NCBI RefSeq assembly: GCF_028858725.1
Contig: NC_084767.1
Location: 1,539,501-1,603,500 of the forward strand
Direction of reading: 5' to 3'
Length of the DNA stretch: 64,000 nucleotides
DNA from: Colius striatus
Taxonomy: Eukaryota; Chordata; Aves; Coliiformes; Coliidae
Positions 1-14,574 of this stretch are shown one piece after another; within the stretch, counting starts at the first letter, position 1, and each line of letters begins with the position of its first letter. Made by a program: the position numbers and the translations under genes. The notes beneath the pieces are model-generated. The model was not told the origin of the DNA. It worked only from the letters and a program-made list of their open reading frames with translations, and did not search any database.

Positions 1-3000
1 TGAGGTCAGTAATGCAATGTTTGCTTACCCTTTTCTGAGAGATTGGGTCAGCAACAGAGAATCCAAGAGGACATCAAGTCCATTTTTCCTTTTATTGCAG
101 GATCTAACACAACAGCATTTGACGGGTGACGGTATAACCTGCTGTGGAAAGCCTCCTTCAGCTTGTTCCAATGAACTTGGTGTTAGAAAGCTTTCCATAT
201 CAGCCAACCAAAAACCTACTGCAAATTAAGCTAGTTGTTTTTTTTTTCCTTTCTTTCCTGAAAAGATCTGAAGAACTTATGCAGATTGTGGGCATTTTTT
301 ACATACTGGAGGACTCAAGGTATACAGCTTGATCCTTAACATGACCCTCTAAGTCTTCAGCATGTCTTTCAAGCATGTGTGTGTAGCTTTAAATGTGCCT
401 TCCCCAGGAGCAATTCAAACTGAAAATTGTCTTCCCTACTTCACACAGATGCAGAAAGGAAGACAGCAAAAACATACCTAAAGTGTTGCAAAAAAGTAAA
501 TATGAGTATGCCATTGGAATGCAAAACCAAGACTGAAGTCGTTGCAGATTAGTGGAGCATATCTGCAAAGCTGATTTTACTCTGACAACTTGTAAGCAAG
601 CTTATGAATAACAGCTAGACTGGAACAGGCATGTGCATCCTGTTCTGTGCTGACTCCTCCCAGAGACAAGGTGATCAACCTGTGGCTACTACAGGGTGCA
701 TATTCACCCATCTTTTCATATTTCTTGTTCTTGAGTCATTACATATAGATATTGCCATGGGAGCCTGTGAAAGGCCCAATTCCCTCTGCCACACAACCAC
801 AAATCCAGCATAAAAGGAAGCACAAGTTTGATTTGCTTTCTCCCCATCAAGCAGTATTTTACTCCAGTAACAATGATTCAGTTAAACAGACAGGATCTGG
901 CCCTAGACAAGGAGAACAATTAAAAAAGGAGCAGAAGCACCAGAGTGCCCTCCCAGCACAAATTAAATCTCTGTCTCTCACTTTTATCAAGTTTAATTAT
1001 CTCGAAGGGTTGAATAAGATAAAACACTGGGATGGGTCTGACAGCCTTCTACTGGAGCCTGTTCCCTATCCTGTCCTCACTGAGTGTAAATTGCTGGAAG
1101 ACCAATACTGTTTAGGTACACATTGGAGCCCTGGGCTGGGATTTGGCATCCCATGCTCTGCTCTTCTGCAGTCTGAGCCTGATTGCAGCACTAAGTCCTG
1201 GCTGCTTCCTGAACTCATTAAAGAGAATCCTGGGCCCAAGCATGCCAGTGAATTATTCAACAAGATAGGTGGGCTCTAGAGCAGACAGGCATAAACAAGT
1301 GACCTCAAACTGAGGCACTCCATCACCTGGGGAGAGGTCACTGCAGGGAGAGTTCACTGTGGCTCTGTGTCCCTTATACATAGATAGTAAAAAGATTAAA
1401 TAGGAATATGCAATGCCTTTCTCACCAGTCTCCTTCACTTGTCGTGTCGTCAGTTTTCCTCCCAGCAAGGTACACTGCAGAAAACAGGAGTTTTCCACTT
1501 GCTGACTGCAGCAACAACAAACAAAATCTTAGTCAGCAACAAAAACCAGGGCAGTTTGCATCCACAATCCATAGGCTACTGGCTTTTAAAGTCTAAAATT
1601 ATACCATTTGGAATTTGCACTAATCTAGTTACTTCTCTTGAACTCAGATGCAACTTTGCTCCTGAAAAGAAGTTTATGCTACTGCTTTTTCCATGTAAGC
1701 CACCATTCTCAACTGAGTCATTTTGGTGTGGATATAATCTGAAGTTTCAATGCTGCTCTTTTGAGGGATGGCCAAGAGCATGCATTTATCTTTTGTTGTA
1801 GTATTAGAAGACAGAGGAAAAAGTAGGAGGAATAGATGCACGTGTACAGACTTTGCTGCCAGAAAATGGCAACACCATCTCTCTGACTTTGGAGTCATTC
1901 TGTGCTGCTCTTGGAGTCTTTGTTTTGACCAGTCATTAGTCAGATCAGTGGTACAGCCACAAATAACAGCAAAATAACTCTGATTGTCCTTCTCTTTCTT
2001 CTTGTTATTCACACCTTTTTCTTGGACTCCTTTAGATTCCACGGTGCTGAAATGCCACCCTCTGCACAAATTAAATCGTTACATCATGGAGCTGATGATT
2101 GGATTATCTCACAATACCTACCTAACGAGATTTAAGCAAAGCAAAATATATTGGTGGTTATTCTTCTGAACACAAGGGAGCTGGTTCCTGAATTTTCAAT
2201 CACACTAAAGTGGAGAATCAAATTAACCAGGAATTGGATGAAGTGGAAGGTTCTTGATCAGAAAGTTTCTTGTAAAGTTCCCACGTGAATTACACGTGAA
2301 GGCTGAAGAAACAGTCGCACTCGGCTTACACAAAATAAAAGCTTGTGCCTGCCTAGTGGTGTCCACCTGCACCACCGGCTGTTGGAAACATAGCAAAAGA
2401 GTGTCACCTAATGGCCAAACATTTCCAAGGAGCGGCTCTGTCCCTCCTTTTCTCCTTTGTCATCATTCCTAATGTTCCCTTATTGCCCCCTATTTTGTTC
2501 TGCAGCAGGCGAACTAAAAGACGTTGCCTTCCATAGATTCTTTCCTTCCTTCTCTGGAAGAGACAGCATCTATATGTCTGAAATCAAAACAACCAGTATC
2601 TTGTTTTCCCCTCTGTCCTGCATGAGACAGTCTAAATGTATGCATAACACACAGCTTGGCTTTCCTCTGCCCCAAGCTGTGTGGCATTGCCAGCATGGAC
2701 TGGTACATGCCACGTCTGGGAGATCTGAGACAAAAATTAAATCCTCACAGAAGGATGGTTTCCAGTTCATTCTGGCTGTTATGCTTTAGAGCTTACAGCA
2801 CAAGCAAAACACTCCTGTCACCACTCAGTGGATTTTCTCCCACCTCCTCATGAACACTCTCCTGTAAAGTATTAGTGGCTGTTGTTGCATTAAAGTCTGA
2901 TTAAGGCCATGAGCCAACCTAGCTGCCTTGTCCGCGTAACTGTCAGACAAGGGTGTAACAACAGCCAAATACTTCAAAGGAAGGTGTGAAACCTCCTCAG

Positions 3001-4019
3001 TCAACTACTGGATAACCTTGCTCCAGGGAGGTTTCTTTCTAACCTCCCATAACTAAAAGTGATTTATGCCCAGAAAGGAAACACTTCTTCCCTTCAGCAC
3101 AGAAGAAAATGCAAGGCAGAGTCAAACCTACCTTCATCATCCCAGCAACTACTCAAGTGCCAGCAACTGTGAAGTGAGAGTTGTAAATTGTAAAGGGGGG
3201 TTCCACTATCTAAAGTTCCTCAGTCTGAATTGAAAGGGCAATTAAGATATGCTGTGACAAAACTCTACTCTCATTCCCATTTTCTTGGTGCAGTTTTTGC
3301 TGCAGGTAGTTTTTGCAGCAATTTAAACATGAAACGCTTTGGCAGCCCATTCCCAGGAGAAGGTCAGTTCCAGAGGGGAATGGAGACACTGAATTCATCC
3401 TATCAATATTTTATAATCAATGAAAAATTTGCAAATAGTAGTCCCATCTATTGCTTCTTGAACTACAATGCCTCCATTCTTCTGTGTCCAGCAACTAGAA
3501 CTTATTTTTGCAGAAAGTGGATTTAGACAGGAAGAAGCATTTTTTGTCCTTGCTTGGAGGTCACTAAAACCATGAAATTCACCCAGCTATACTAGCATAA
3601 TTCAAAAAGCTCCCAAATCTCCTATGATTTAAGGGCTAAATTATGCTATCTTTATGCATCAGGACTCTGCTCCTGTGACCAACAACTTACTAACCTAGGC
3701 TCTGGTAACGTGATTCTGGACAAGCAAACACACGTAGTTTGGAAAAATCACTGGGCAGAGATTGTCTTTTCACTTACATTCATTTACAGACCTACAAAGC
3801 ATCAGGGTTTGTTAGCAACACAGCAACATCAGGAAGAAAAAGAGAATGTCAGGAAGCCAAAGAGCCCAAGCAAGAGACTACAAGACACCTCTTTGGGTGC
3901 CTACTTGCCAGTCTCATGAGTCCCAGCACAGCCCTTCCAGTCAAATGCTCCCAGTAAACCACTCCTTGTCAATTTTCACCCTTGCCAAGTGCTACTCTTC
4001 ATGAACTTCCTATTTTAAT

Positions 4020-4345
4020 TATTTAGTCCTGTTTTCCAGCATATTTATCATTTCACTAACAGTAAATGCTTCTGTTAACTATGAAATGCAGCACTAAGCT
4101 GTTCAAATAGGCTTTAGGAGCATAGGCAGGTTTCCTTCTTCCCTCCAGCCTTGTGGCATCTGTATTCAAATCTTCCTTGTATAAATTCACCAGTCTCAAT
4201 CTTTAATTAACTGTATTTGCATGGAATCTCAATTTGCTCATAAGAAAGCGGTATTTTATGCAGTTTAATGTTCACCTGCTTTTTCACGAAGGAGATGGAT
4301 GAAACGATGCCTGATTAATTGGATCCATTAGTTCTCTGTTCATTT
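4020..4345. promoter_or_regulatory. Candidate non-coding regulatory block with octamer
   Basis: AT-rich, non-repetitive sequence with clustered TAAT/ATTA cores and a perfect POU octamer ATTTGCAT at 4215-4222. The base composition and motif density resemble conserved enhancers, but conservation cannot be judged from one sequence. This is an inference only. Confidence 0.2.
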
Positions 4346-7300
4346 GAATCATAAAGAGGAGAGAGAAAAAAAGATGTGTTTAAATGCCCAATCCCTTCTC
4401 ACAGTTCATCTATTTTGGGTTTCCAGAAAGTGGGCCAAGAATATAAATATTTTCTTCTCTTTTCGTGGTCTCTGACCTGAACCCTGCTGGCCTGTCCTGA
4501 CCCTCCTTAGGAAAGCTCGCCTTGCAGGAAGAGACCAAAGAGCTTCCGTTCATTTGATTTCACCAAGAGAAGGTTAAGAGGTCACTAAAGTATCCACATG
4601 CTTTTCTATTAAGAAAGAGCTTTTTAATCTATCAGACAGGGGCAGGATAAGACCCAATGGCTGGAAGATGAAACTGGATCAATCCAAGCTAAGTATGGGC
4701 AGTCAATTTTTAATTATTTAGATTTTTTTTGGCAAACCAAAGAGAGTAATTAACCCCACAGGAACATCTTCCCTTAGCACCTGATAGATTTTCTATCACA
4801 GGAAGTGTTTGGATTTAAGGCTGGGGACGTACCCAGCTCAACCACACAGAGCAAAGCAGAAGGATGCAGGTGAATTGTCCTGGCAACTGTGCCAGCGGCG
4901 AGACAAGCTCAGGATGTTGGTCCAACACTGGTGCCAATGGCTTCTGCTTAAAAGCATATTAAAACATTGAACTGGCTGAAAAAGGGAAGCACAAAGCAAT
5001 TTAAGACGTAGAAAAGTAAGAGTCCATGAGACATTGAAAGGTCAAATCTGTTTCTCCAGAAAGCCAAAGCCAGTCAGTCTTGGAAATGAGTGTTCTCATA
5101 GGGAAGAAACATTGGTGCTGGATGGAGAAGGGTGTAATTCCATAAAAGGGGAAATAAAGATCTGAGGGATTTTAGTCCTCCTAAAAATACTGGAGTGGAT
5201 TATCTGCAAGACCTCTGTGTTCACAGGGTGAGTCATAGCCCATGGAGGTGTTTCTGAGCAACTCTTACTTCCAGCAGCCAAGCCTCTCCTAAACCCTGCT
5301 GTGAAGCCTCTCAAATAGTGACTCTTTTCCATCCAGCTGTGGGATAGGGCAGTTGTTGGCATTGCTAAGTTACTGAAGCCCTGGAGTTGAGGTATTGCTA
5401 TGTCCTCAAAACTTGCAAAACAGAGTGTGCTGGGCAAGGAAGGAAAGAGTTACATAGCACAGTCCAGCTGTCTTTGATTACTACTGTGAATCCATGGGAA
5501 GTGAGAGGGATAGCTGCAGTTTAGGGAACTCACAGGATTTTCTAGTTGATGGAGAGCAGCACTAGAGGCATTCTTGTTGCTCAGGCAGTCCAGCAAAGGA
5601 GGAGACCATTAGTCTGCATCTGCTATGTGTTTCAGGAAGGGCCAGTTGGATGAGAGACACCATGAGGGGATGCAACTGAGACAGAGATCAGCCTGCTGAG
5701 TGAGGTAACTGTGCTGTGCTGCCTTGAGCATGGGAGATGATACAGCCCAGCTGTTACAAGTAGATTTGCAACTAAACAGAAGAGCTCTGCAGTCCCTTGC
5801 AACACCACTTTCACAAGCCTAGAAAGATGAAAGAAAGGTTTCCTTACCACTGGGGCTGATGCACGTTCTCTGATATTTTAAAATATTCAAAAGCTTATCC
5901 CAGCTGATGGGAAGCAGCAAGTGGGTCATGCCCAGGGACACGTGGAGCAATCCCCCTTCAGAGGGACCAGTTGCTGAGAAAGACAAGGGCTGTGCAAGCA
6001 GTCAGCTGGAGAACACAGCTCTCATCTGTGGCTATGCTAGCAATGCCAGCCCACACCTACATTCAGCCTGGGCAGGAGCACAGCACTGGGGTTGCTGTTT
6101 GCTGCACTGACTTGCTTGTGGCTGGGACAAAAGAATCGGTTGCTGGTTTCCTCACGTGACCTTAGAAATAAGTATCTGGGATATGGTGGGCTTTGGGGAT
6201 GCAAAAGTATTTCTGTTTGCATTAAAATAATACCTAAGGACCCCAAGCAGGAAATCAGGTCTTACTCTCCATTCCTTAAAGGGAGAGAAATCCTTAAACA
6301 TTTAGTCAAAAATAGGCAGAAGTCTGATCCTACTACATTGAGTCTGTGTGGCACTCAGTCTGGGTAAATAGCCTCTTATATAACGCCCTAAATATCCCAG
6401 GTACTTTACTCCATTGGTTGAATGGCAGCCTAGAGGCAGTTGACAGCAGAAGAGAGCTCTCTGCTCTCCCTTTTTCTGTGTGAGCTCCCCATGGGACGAC
6501 ACAACAAATGGGGTTTGTGTCATTTGGAAAGTCAGGAGACAAGAACCACTCCCAATAAGATTCTGCAGGTAGGAAAACAGAGAAATAGGAGAAAGCATAA
6601 AAGAGTTAACTTTGGATCCAGGCAGAATATGACCAGCTAATGGGCCAGTAGGATGCTGGCATTATTAATGAAAATAAGAAAAGAAGATACCATCATTAAA
6701 TGAACAGACAGATTAGGTGGGTAATAGATGCCACCAAATACCAAAGAGAGTCAGGAGACAGATCATGTGTTGAAATATCAGACACACACTGGTGACCCAA
6801 TTCTGTAACATGAAATGAAAATTAATCAATACAAAATAATTAGGGAGAATAATACTTGGATTAATGAGGACAGAGATGGATTTCTGATCCAGAAAGACAG
6901 CTATGTGCTCTAAGAACTGCAAATCTTTAACCAGAGCAAACAGCTCACCTCTGTGTACGTACACTTGTGGCTTGATGAATGCACCTTCCCCATCTGAAAT
7001 TTAGGCATGGCAGCTTCTGGGGTTGAGTAAAAGTGTTCAGCTACTGGAGTGGATCCAGGTCCTAGAGGGAAGGGCCTGGAAGAGTAGCATTGCAAAGGGA
7101 TTAGTATCTGACTTGGAAATGATCCAGACAAAGCTGACCCATCCAGAGGGATGAGCCACTTGCAATCTTCTTAACGGGCGTAAGGGACACGGGATCTGCG
7201 TGGATGTAAGCTGCTTGCTAAGACATTCACAGAGAGGGAAAGGGAGTTTGTTCCAGGTCCAAAAGCTTATGTGCTTGGATGAATGGCTGTTGAATGGAAA

Positions 7301-8688
7301 ATGCAAAGCAACGGTGAGCCCAGGTCTCGCTTTCACAGGATCCCACACCTTTCTGACAGTATTTTCTCTTGCTTTGCCACCACTGGGATGCAAATCCTTT
7401 TTTTTTTTTGACCCCAAGTATCCCAGCTCCAGACAATGGGGAAAATGACACTACTCCAGAGCAGCCACTGGCTTGACCACTCTCTTGGGAGAAGTTGGTT
7501 TAGACTCCCTCACGATAAAGGTGGAAATGAGTTCCTGGTTTCCAATACACGAGCACACGCTGCAACTCACAAGTGTCCAGGTTACTTTATAAGGAAGAGA
7601 TTTTGCCCTCAGGAACTGTCCTTCCTCTGATCATGTCTTAAAAGAAAGCAGCAGCAATCACATTTTATAGCTATCAAGGCACAGTATCACCCCGGGAGCA
7701 CATTGCAGGCTGAGCCCCTTCGAGGTGCCAGCCAGCTGTGTGCCTCATTTCTGGATCTCAGAATGGTTCAAATGTAGTGCAGCAGAAGGAAAGCAGCTGA
7801 GTCTGTTAAGACTGAATTTTAGTAACCCACAAGCAGAAGTAAAACTTTTCATTGGTTGTAGGGATTTAACATGGGAAAACACAGCACTGGTAGATTTTGG
7901 TATCAGGTGGCAGCTCAGGTGAGGCAGTTTCTCACTTACTTTGGCCCCACTTGGGTCCTCGGATGAAGGTTTTTTAGAAAGGCTTTCTGAAGTCAAGGGA
8001 TTTGTATCTTATTTCCAAATGGAACAGACATTGCTGAAAATGGCATGGATTTTACCAGGTCAATACAATTTATGAGTAAATAGGAGATGCTTAAATCTAG
8101 TTCTACATAAATAGCCCAGCAGGAAAGTAGTGGAGACTGATAAAAAAAAAGTAATCAATTTTTAATGCATCTCCATCAGAAAATGTAACATCAGCCAAAG
8201 AGATCTCAAACCCTTCTTGCAGAGGGTAGAAGAGGGAACCCACTGCACACACCAGCATACATATGGGCAGGCTCACTGGCTAGACTTTTTCCTGGAAGGA
8301 TTCATACCAGCCTTTCTGAAGCGAGGTCCACATTCAGTGCCAATATTATACACAGTTAGCAGACCACAGTTTGGAAAATGATCATCCAGCTGTCAGGTGA
8401 AAAGGCAGCAACCACCGCCTGCCAGGTAACAGAAGGTATGGGGTTGGGGCATCGACTTGCTCTGCTGTGACCATGTCATGATGCATTGGACCCAAAATCC
8501 AGGCTGTTAGACAAGAGAGACCAGATGCAATAACAATTTGGAAAGTTTGTACACATACATTTATAGAAAGAGAGGACAACAGGTACTCTCACGAGTATTC
8601 AGTCAAAGCCACATCAGGCTTTCAGTGAGCGTCTTGCACTCTCTGTTCTGCAGCAGGTGTTGTTCCATCATTACCAAGCAGCTTTATC

Positions 8689-8741
8689 GTAGAATCATAG
8701 AACGGTTACAGTTGGAAAAGACTTTTAAGATGACCATCTAG
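8689..8741 (-). mobile_element. CR1 LINE 3' end fragment
   Basis: The plus strand reads AGAATCATAGAACGGTTACA followed by a GTTGGAAAAGAC-like run. This is the reverse complement of the CR1 3' terminus (octamer-like ATTCTATG repeats preceded by the TTCCAAC segment). Only about 50 bp remain, with several substitutions from the usual avian consensus, so it is an old, strongly 5'-truncated copy. Confidence 0.7.
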
Positions 8742-11700
8742 AAATCCTCAGATCTCTATCCCTTTAATCTGCAACTTTTTCAAGAAAGAAACAGGGAGGA
8801 AACTAGCTTGAAAGCTGGGCTTTACTACCTTAAGCCAAGACTCACATAATACTCGCCTTTCCTTCACTGATTTTCAATTAACTGCTCTGCGCTGAAGAAT
8901 GCAGACTGTCAACTAATGCAAAGAACAAATCCTTTCCTAGACCTTTTGAAACTATTCTCTCAAAATCTCTTGGCTGCAGAGGACTTTGAGCAAACTGTTT
9001 CCAGCGAGGGAAAGGAAAATCAAGTGAACTGGTTCTTGCAGTCAGCGGTGTGTCTCTCAGGCTACCGGTGCTGCTCCTCTGCTCCAGGGAGGAGCAGCTG
9101 TCACATTGCAGTGGATAACTTCCAGACAGAATCATCAGTTTTAACTTTGTACTTCTTTGTGGGCAGATGGAAATTTCTCAAGACTGAAAGTTGGAGGGAG
9201 GTACCTTTCTATCACACACAATCTGAGAGAGGGGAGACTTTAGAAGGTGTCACTACAGAATTTTTCCAAGTTGTTTCAGGGCAAAAAAGATTCTGAAAAG
9301 AGCAAAAGGGAGCTGCCACGCTTTCATAAAATCTGATGCTCTTCATTTTTAAAGTGCTGACCAAATGGAGCTGAGATTTGAAAAGAATGTCTGCTTTCAG
9401 AGGATTTTTTTAAAAAAACTAGATATTGCTGTTCTCCAGTAACTGAAACCTCTGAAGGAATGGTGAGACAAAGAGAGTTTACAGAGGATCCACAACTCTC
9501 AGGGACAGGAACTGAACTCAAGCAAATCAGAAACCTTTTAAAAACTGACCCATTGGAGAAACTGTTAAATGTGCACTCAGGTCAACAGAATATGTGAACA
9601 ATTTGCAAGAGAGACCTGAAAGACAGCAGCTGGATATTGGGAAATGGTTTTTGGTTTGCATTGAGGTTTGGAGTGTGGTTTTTTGTTGTTGTTGGCTTTC
9701 TTTCTTTGTTGTTTTTGTAACTTCATATATATAAAATCTATATATTTTTTATTAAAAGTGAACATGACCTCTAGACCTGACATTCCAGGTTAATTTTAAA
9801 TTCTCTCAGTAAGGGGTGGATAAGAATAAATAAATAATTGCTGGGGAATCAAAACACACCCAGAACCACTGTTGTCTCTGAAAAACAGCAAAAAATATCC
9901 AAAACAAAGACTCTGTCTAGAATAAACTTCCATTCCCAAACCAAAAGAGCCAAGTTCACTACAGATCATAAGACCTTGTGTCCTACATTTCAGCTTTCAG
10001 TGATGAATATCCCTTTAAGAAGGCAAACTAGCAGCACTGTCCTCTTGAATTTTGCAGTAGCATCATTTGCAGAACTTCAGAGGTTAGAAATACTGTCTCA
10101 AGGGCAAAATGCCATGAAATAAGATCACACTGCCAGACACAGCCTATAAACAAGAAAATCTGAATTCTCAGCAAAGCCTGAGATTTTTCAAAGCACCCAT
10201 GGACATACAGGGAAGCCTACACATGTTTGATGCTCTGCCCCTGGAAACTCTTTTGCTAGAAAAGAGAATGCTGCAGCCATAGCACTATTTCCAGCATCCA
10301 GCCTTGCAGAGGCACAGCTCTGGAGATTGCTCAAAGGAAAATAGCAATGTTAAAATTAGGGGGTTTTTTTCCATTGCTATTACTCTTTGCCTCCAGATAA
10401 GGAGAGCTACTACAAAATCACATTGGAAGCAGCATTTAATGTACTTCCAAGACTTCTGGAATTTGACTGGTCATTCCCTCACTAAGACTACCTGCTACCA
10501 TCACTATGTTGAAGCAAGGCAGCCTGAGCACCTCTCCCACTGCAAATCAGCATTTGTCATTCATTTCCCTGTTAAAGGAGACTACACATTTCTTTGAAAA
10601 AGAGACAGCAGAATAAGAAAGAGAAACTTCTTGTCCCGTCAGCACCAGCAGGTGCCAAGAGGCAGAGATAGAGGTATGTGTATATATACACCTATATACA
10701 TACAAAGGTCTATACTTGACTCCTCCTGAGGAAAGGACAAATTTCACTAAGATGATGACAGAGAGGAAGAGATATATGGTTTACTGCAAGTTGTCCTCTC
10801 CTTGGGATATTTCCCTTTCCAACAGAAGGGCAGGAGCCCTCCTCTCTCACTCCTCCAGCACCTTGGCTGTAACCTACCAAAACCTGCTCACTGCATTTTA
10901 CATAACTTCATTGGTCTGGCTTTTCAACTGGTTAACAGCCCTTATCAGCAAGTAAAAGCCTCCAGCAGCAGATGAGCAAAGTGATTGAGAAAGCCATAAA
11001 AACTGAAAGGAGAAAGCTGTCTGTAGTTAAAACAAGCCTCAGCTCATGCTCCCCATCAAACTCCCCTAGTAAATACAGAGAACTAGCAGGTTTATTACCC
11101 TCCCTTTGATTGTATGTCATTATTACAGCATTGTTTTCCCACATACCAATTCCTCCTTAGCTCTCACTTGCAATAAAAAGCAGAGATTTGGGTTCTTTTT
11201 AAAGATTAATAGACACAGCTGCCCTCATGCTCTAAACTTCTGAAGTGGCTGAGTATCACCTTTGAAATTCCAAACTCACAAGCCTGACAGTTATCTACTA
11301 GGGCTGGAAGTCAACAAAGTCATGGATTACAGTAGGTTTGCATGGAGGGAAAGGGTTGGCAGTGGACTAGTAGCACTGTGGAGAAACGAGACTTGTTGAA
11401 GGACAATTCTTCATAAAGAAACTCCAAAACTAGCAACCATTTCTGATGAGAAACAAACCAAAAAGAAAAAAAACCAGTTTCCTCAGAAGTTTTTAAAAGG
11501 AAAATAACTAACTAAATTTGGCACAGAATACCTTGAGACTAAGTTTGTGCTTGCTGTAGTTTGAAGATGGATGAAGCACAACCCAAACCAAAGCGTGAAA
11601 TTGTTGCTCAAACACAATAGTTTGTTCACATGGGATTAAACTTTCCCTTGGGATTTGATTTGGAAGTGCATGAGCTCGAGTGGCTGGTACATGCAGGATG

Positions 11701-12449
11701 ATGGGCAGAAGAAGCCACATGTCCAGTGTTGTACATAGTTTGAGTGGACCAGCACAGGAGGTGCAGGAATGGGCCAGTCCCCAGATAGAGGAGCTGGGGA
11801 GGGATTAAAAAACAAAAAGCACTTTGGCTGGGAAAAGAAGAAACTTGGTTACTTTCTTTTGCTGATGTGAGACAGATTGCAAGCAAACCCTTGAAAGCAA
11901 GTTTTGAGTTTTGGTTGGGTCTCCCAAGCCCCAGCGGGACTGGTGAGTGCCCTGGTCCCTCAGTGAATCCATCATCCCTGCACAAGACCCATGCAGAGGG
12001 CTTGCTATGGAGCTGCAAGGTGCCCAGAGCTGCTCCCTGGTCCACAAAGACATCCCCTGGCACTCTCTCAGCTGAAAAGTCACTGTAGCAAGCCTTGGTG
12101 CTCCGAGGGTTTAAGAGACACAAAGAGGTAACCCATTAAGCCCCAACATATCACAAAGGTCTGGTAGGAAGGTCTGCCAGGGCACCTTCATGTCCCTGGA
12201 GCTGGTGTACCATTTCAGTGCCAGCTGTGTGCCTGGTGAATTCCCAGGAAAGGGCAAGCTGGGGTCTTCTTAAAAGAGGACTCCTTGCTGGCACCGTTTT
12301 GAGAGGGAAGGACAGGTGAGTAAGTCTAATGTGACCTTCACTGCAAGCCAGTGCAGGCTGACAGGACACAAAGGAAACACAGACATATGGAGCAGCAGCA
12401 AGTCTGCAGTCTCTAGGAGTTTTCTTGCCAGCACAGAAATGCTTCATTT

Positions 12450-12740
12450 TACCTCTAGTTGTGATGTCTGCATTTAGTATTCATTGCTGTGTCACCGATC
12501 CTCATGAATTCCTCCCATGTGCATGTGGCTCTCTCATCCATTTCTATCGGCATTCCACCGTAATTTATTATTAGTTAGGAATTAATAGACACTTGGAAGT
12601 ATAATGTTACATTTGTCTTTTATCTTCTGGTGCTCAGAAGCGTTTCATGAGGCAGATCAAGCATTAAATCTGTCATGTAAACACATTATTTTGTCATGTA
12701 ATGCATTATGATCGCACACTACCAGGAAAATGAAAAGCAC
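12450..12740. promoter_or_regulatory. Candidate non-coding regulatory block
   Basis: A 290-bp AT-rich, non-repetitive block with paired ATTA/TAAT cores near 12565-12590 and the short echo TGTCATGTAA repeated near 12672 and 12693. Long open frames are absent. It has the texture of a conserved non-coding element, but nothing here proves function. Confidence 0.2.
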
Positions 12741-14574
12741 TTAATGGTTTATGTTTGATGTGGACTGTCAACAAAACTCAGGAAGAATTTACAAGGTGTT
12801 GTAGTTTAATGAGTACCTGTTTAATAGGGTTTGCTGTATCATTCAAAAATGTGGCTTTACGGGAGACATGTGATACAACAAATTCTGATGTGAATGATAA
12901 AGCCCAATCTAGATCTCAGGCTTCTACACAGCAAAGATAATAAGATCCAGGGAGCTGTTTATAAGCAATAAATCATGACCTTTTCTTGTTTCCTCTTGGA
13001 ATATTCCCCTCTCCTTCATGAGGTTTTATGAAGCTGCAGGCATCATGTCTGAAAGTGCCATCCAGTATTTTCGTACTATAAAATTAATTTCTTTTGTGGA
13101 ATAGCTCAGCTATAGACAGGAAATGAATGAACTAGAGAAGAAGGAAGAACAAGCTGATAAATATGAACCCTAGCAAACACCCAGCCACTGGCAAGCCTGG
13201 CAAAATTTAAAGGAAAACAAACAAAGAGTTAGGTAAGGGCTTGGGAAAGCTTCCATGAACTGATACTGGGAGAGAAATATCACTCTAGTTGACTCCTACC
13301 AAAAGGCCCCCACATCTGTGCAGATGTATCACAACAGCACAAAAACGGGCAAAAAACTAAGCACAGGTGCAATTTCTTCTCCCTTTCCACCCCAGGATGC
13401 TGCTGGGAGCATTTCCCACAGCAAATCCAATGGGATGCAGTGTGACAAGACAAACCCCAGAGAGAAGCCTGAAGAAAAATCCCAGCCCATCATCATCCCA
13501 CAGAAGAACATTGATGCTGCAGAAAAGGAGGCCCTGCAGCTTTCCAGCATCTTGTTTCCACTATTAAAATTTAATTGAACCATTGCAGTCAAGGTGCTCT
13601 CCCAGGATCTCCCCAGGCTTTGTCATCCAAACATCTATGTTGGGCATCTCTCTATAAGCTTAATAAACCATCTCCATTTCTCTTCAGCACTGGAAGGATT
13701 TTATTCCCTGGGAAGTCTTTCTCAAGGAGGTAACCACAGTAGATAATGTTCCCAGGGAAAGCAGAGGCTTCACCTATGTATATATATATTCTCAGATCAC
13801 TCAGCTGTGGCCTTTGTTTTCAGCCTTCCTTTCAGAGCCTGGAGAGATGCTCAGCCGAATGCTGATGTTGTCCAGAGCATGACTATTAACACTGGAGCCT
13901 CAATGTGTAACAAGTTTATCAGAAGTGTTGGTATACTGAAAAAACTGGCCTAACTCAGCAGATTGATGATGTCTTTGCCCACAGCCGATAAGCTGGCTTG
14001 CTGCAGAAACAATGTGATGCACTTTACTAGACCTCTTCACTCAGTAGCCTACTACATACTCTTCACCATTAATGATGCAACTAGGAAAAAAACAACTTCT
14101 AAAAAAGACATCCTATTCTAGAGAAGATGGAGACCTGATGCTACCTCAAAGTGAATTCACTGTCATTAACTTCACAGATAGCCACGTCCCCCAGCATTGG
14201 TCCAGCTGGGACAGAGCCTGCACATCTGACAGGCAGTGAGGTTTCACACATACAGGACATTCCTCAGTTGTACTGTTAAAGCCACTCAGCAGATGTAGGG
14301 TCTCATATGGGGAGCCCCTATGATATTGTTGCAGGGTCATGCACACAGAAATACTCAACTGAGTTCTGAAGTTCTCCAACAAAAGAGTATTCTTCATCTT
14401 TCCTGGGCTGAGTCACCTTCTGGACCTTACCTTTGGCTTCCTCCCTCAACTTTGACGGGAGCCAAAGGTAACTATACACCAAGTGGATCCAAGTTAGAGC
14501 TCCTCTTGACCTCAGGGTACACAGTTCACAAGGCAGAGTCTTAAAAACCTCTTTTCACAGTGCTTTGGTTAGAA

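Noticed and set aside
11626-12123. 165-codon minus-strand frame
   Set aside because: No domain, cysteine pattern or splice context; composition is like non-coding DNA here, and a second frame overlaps it.
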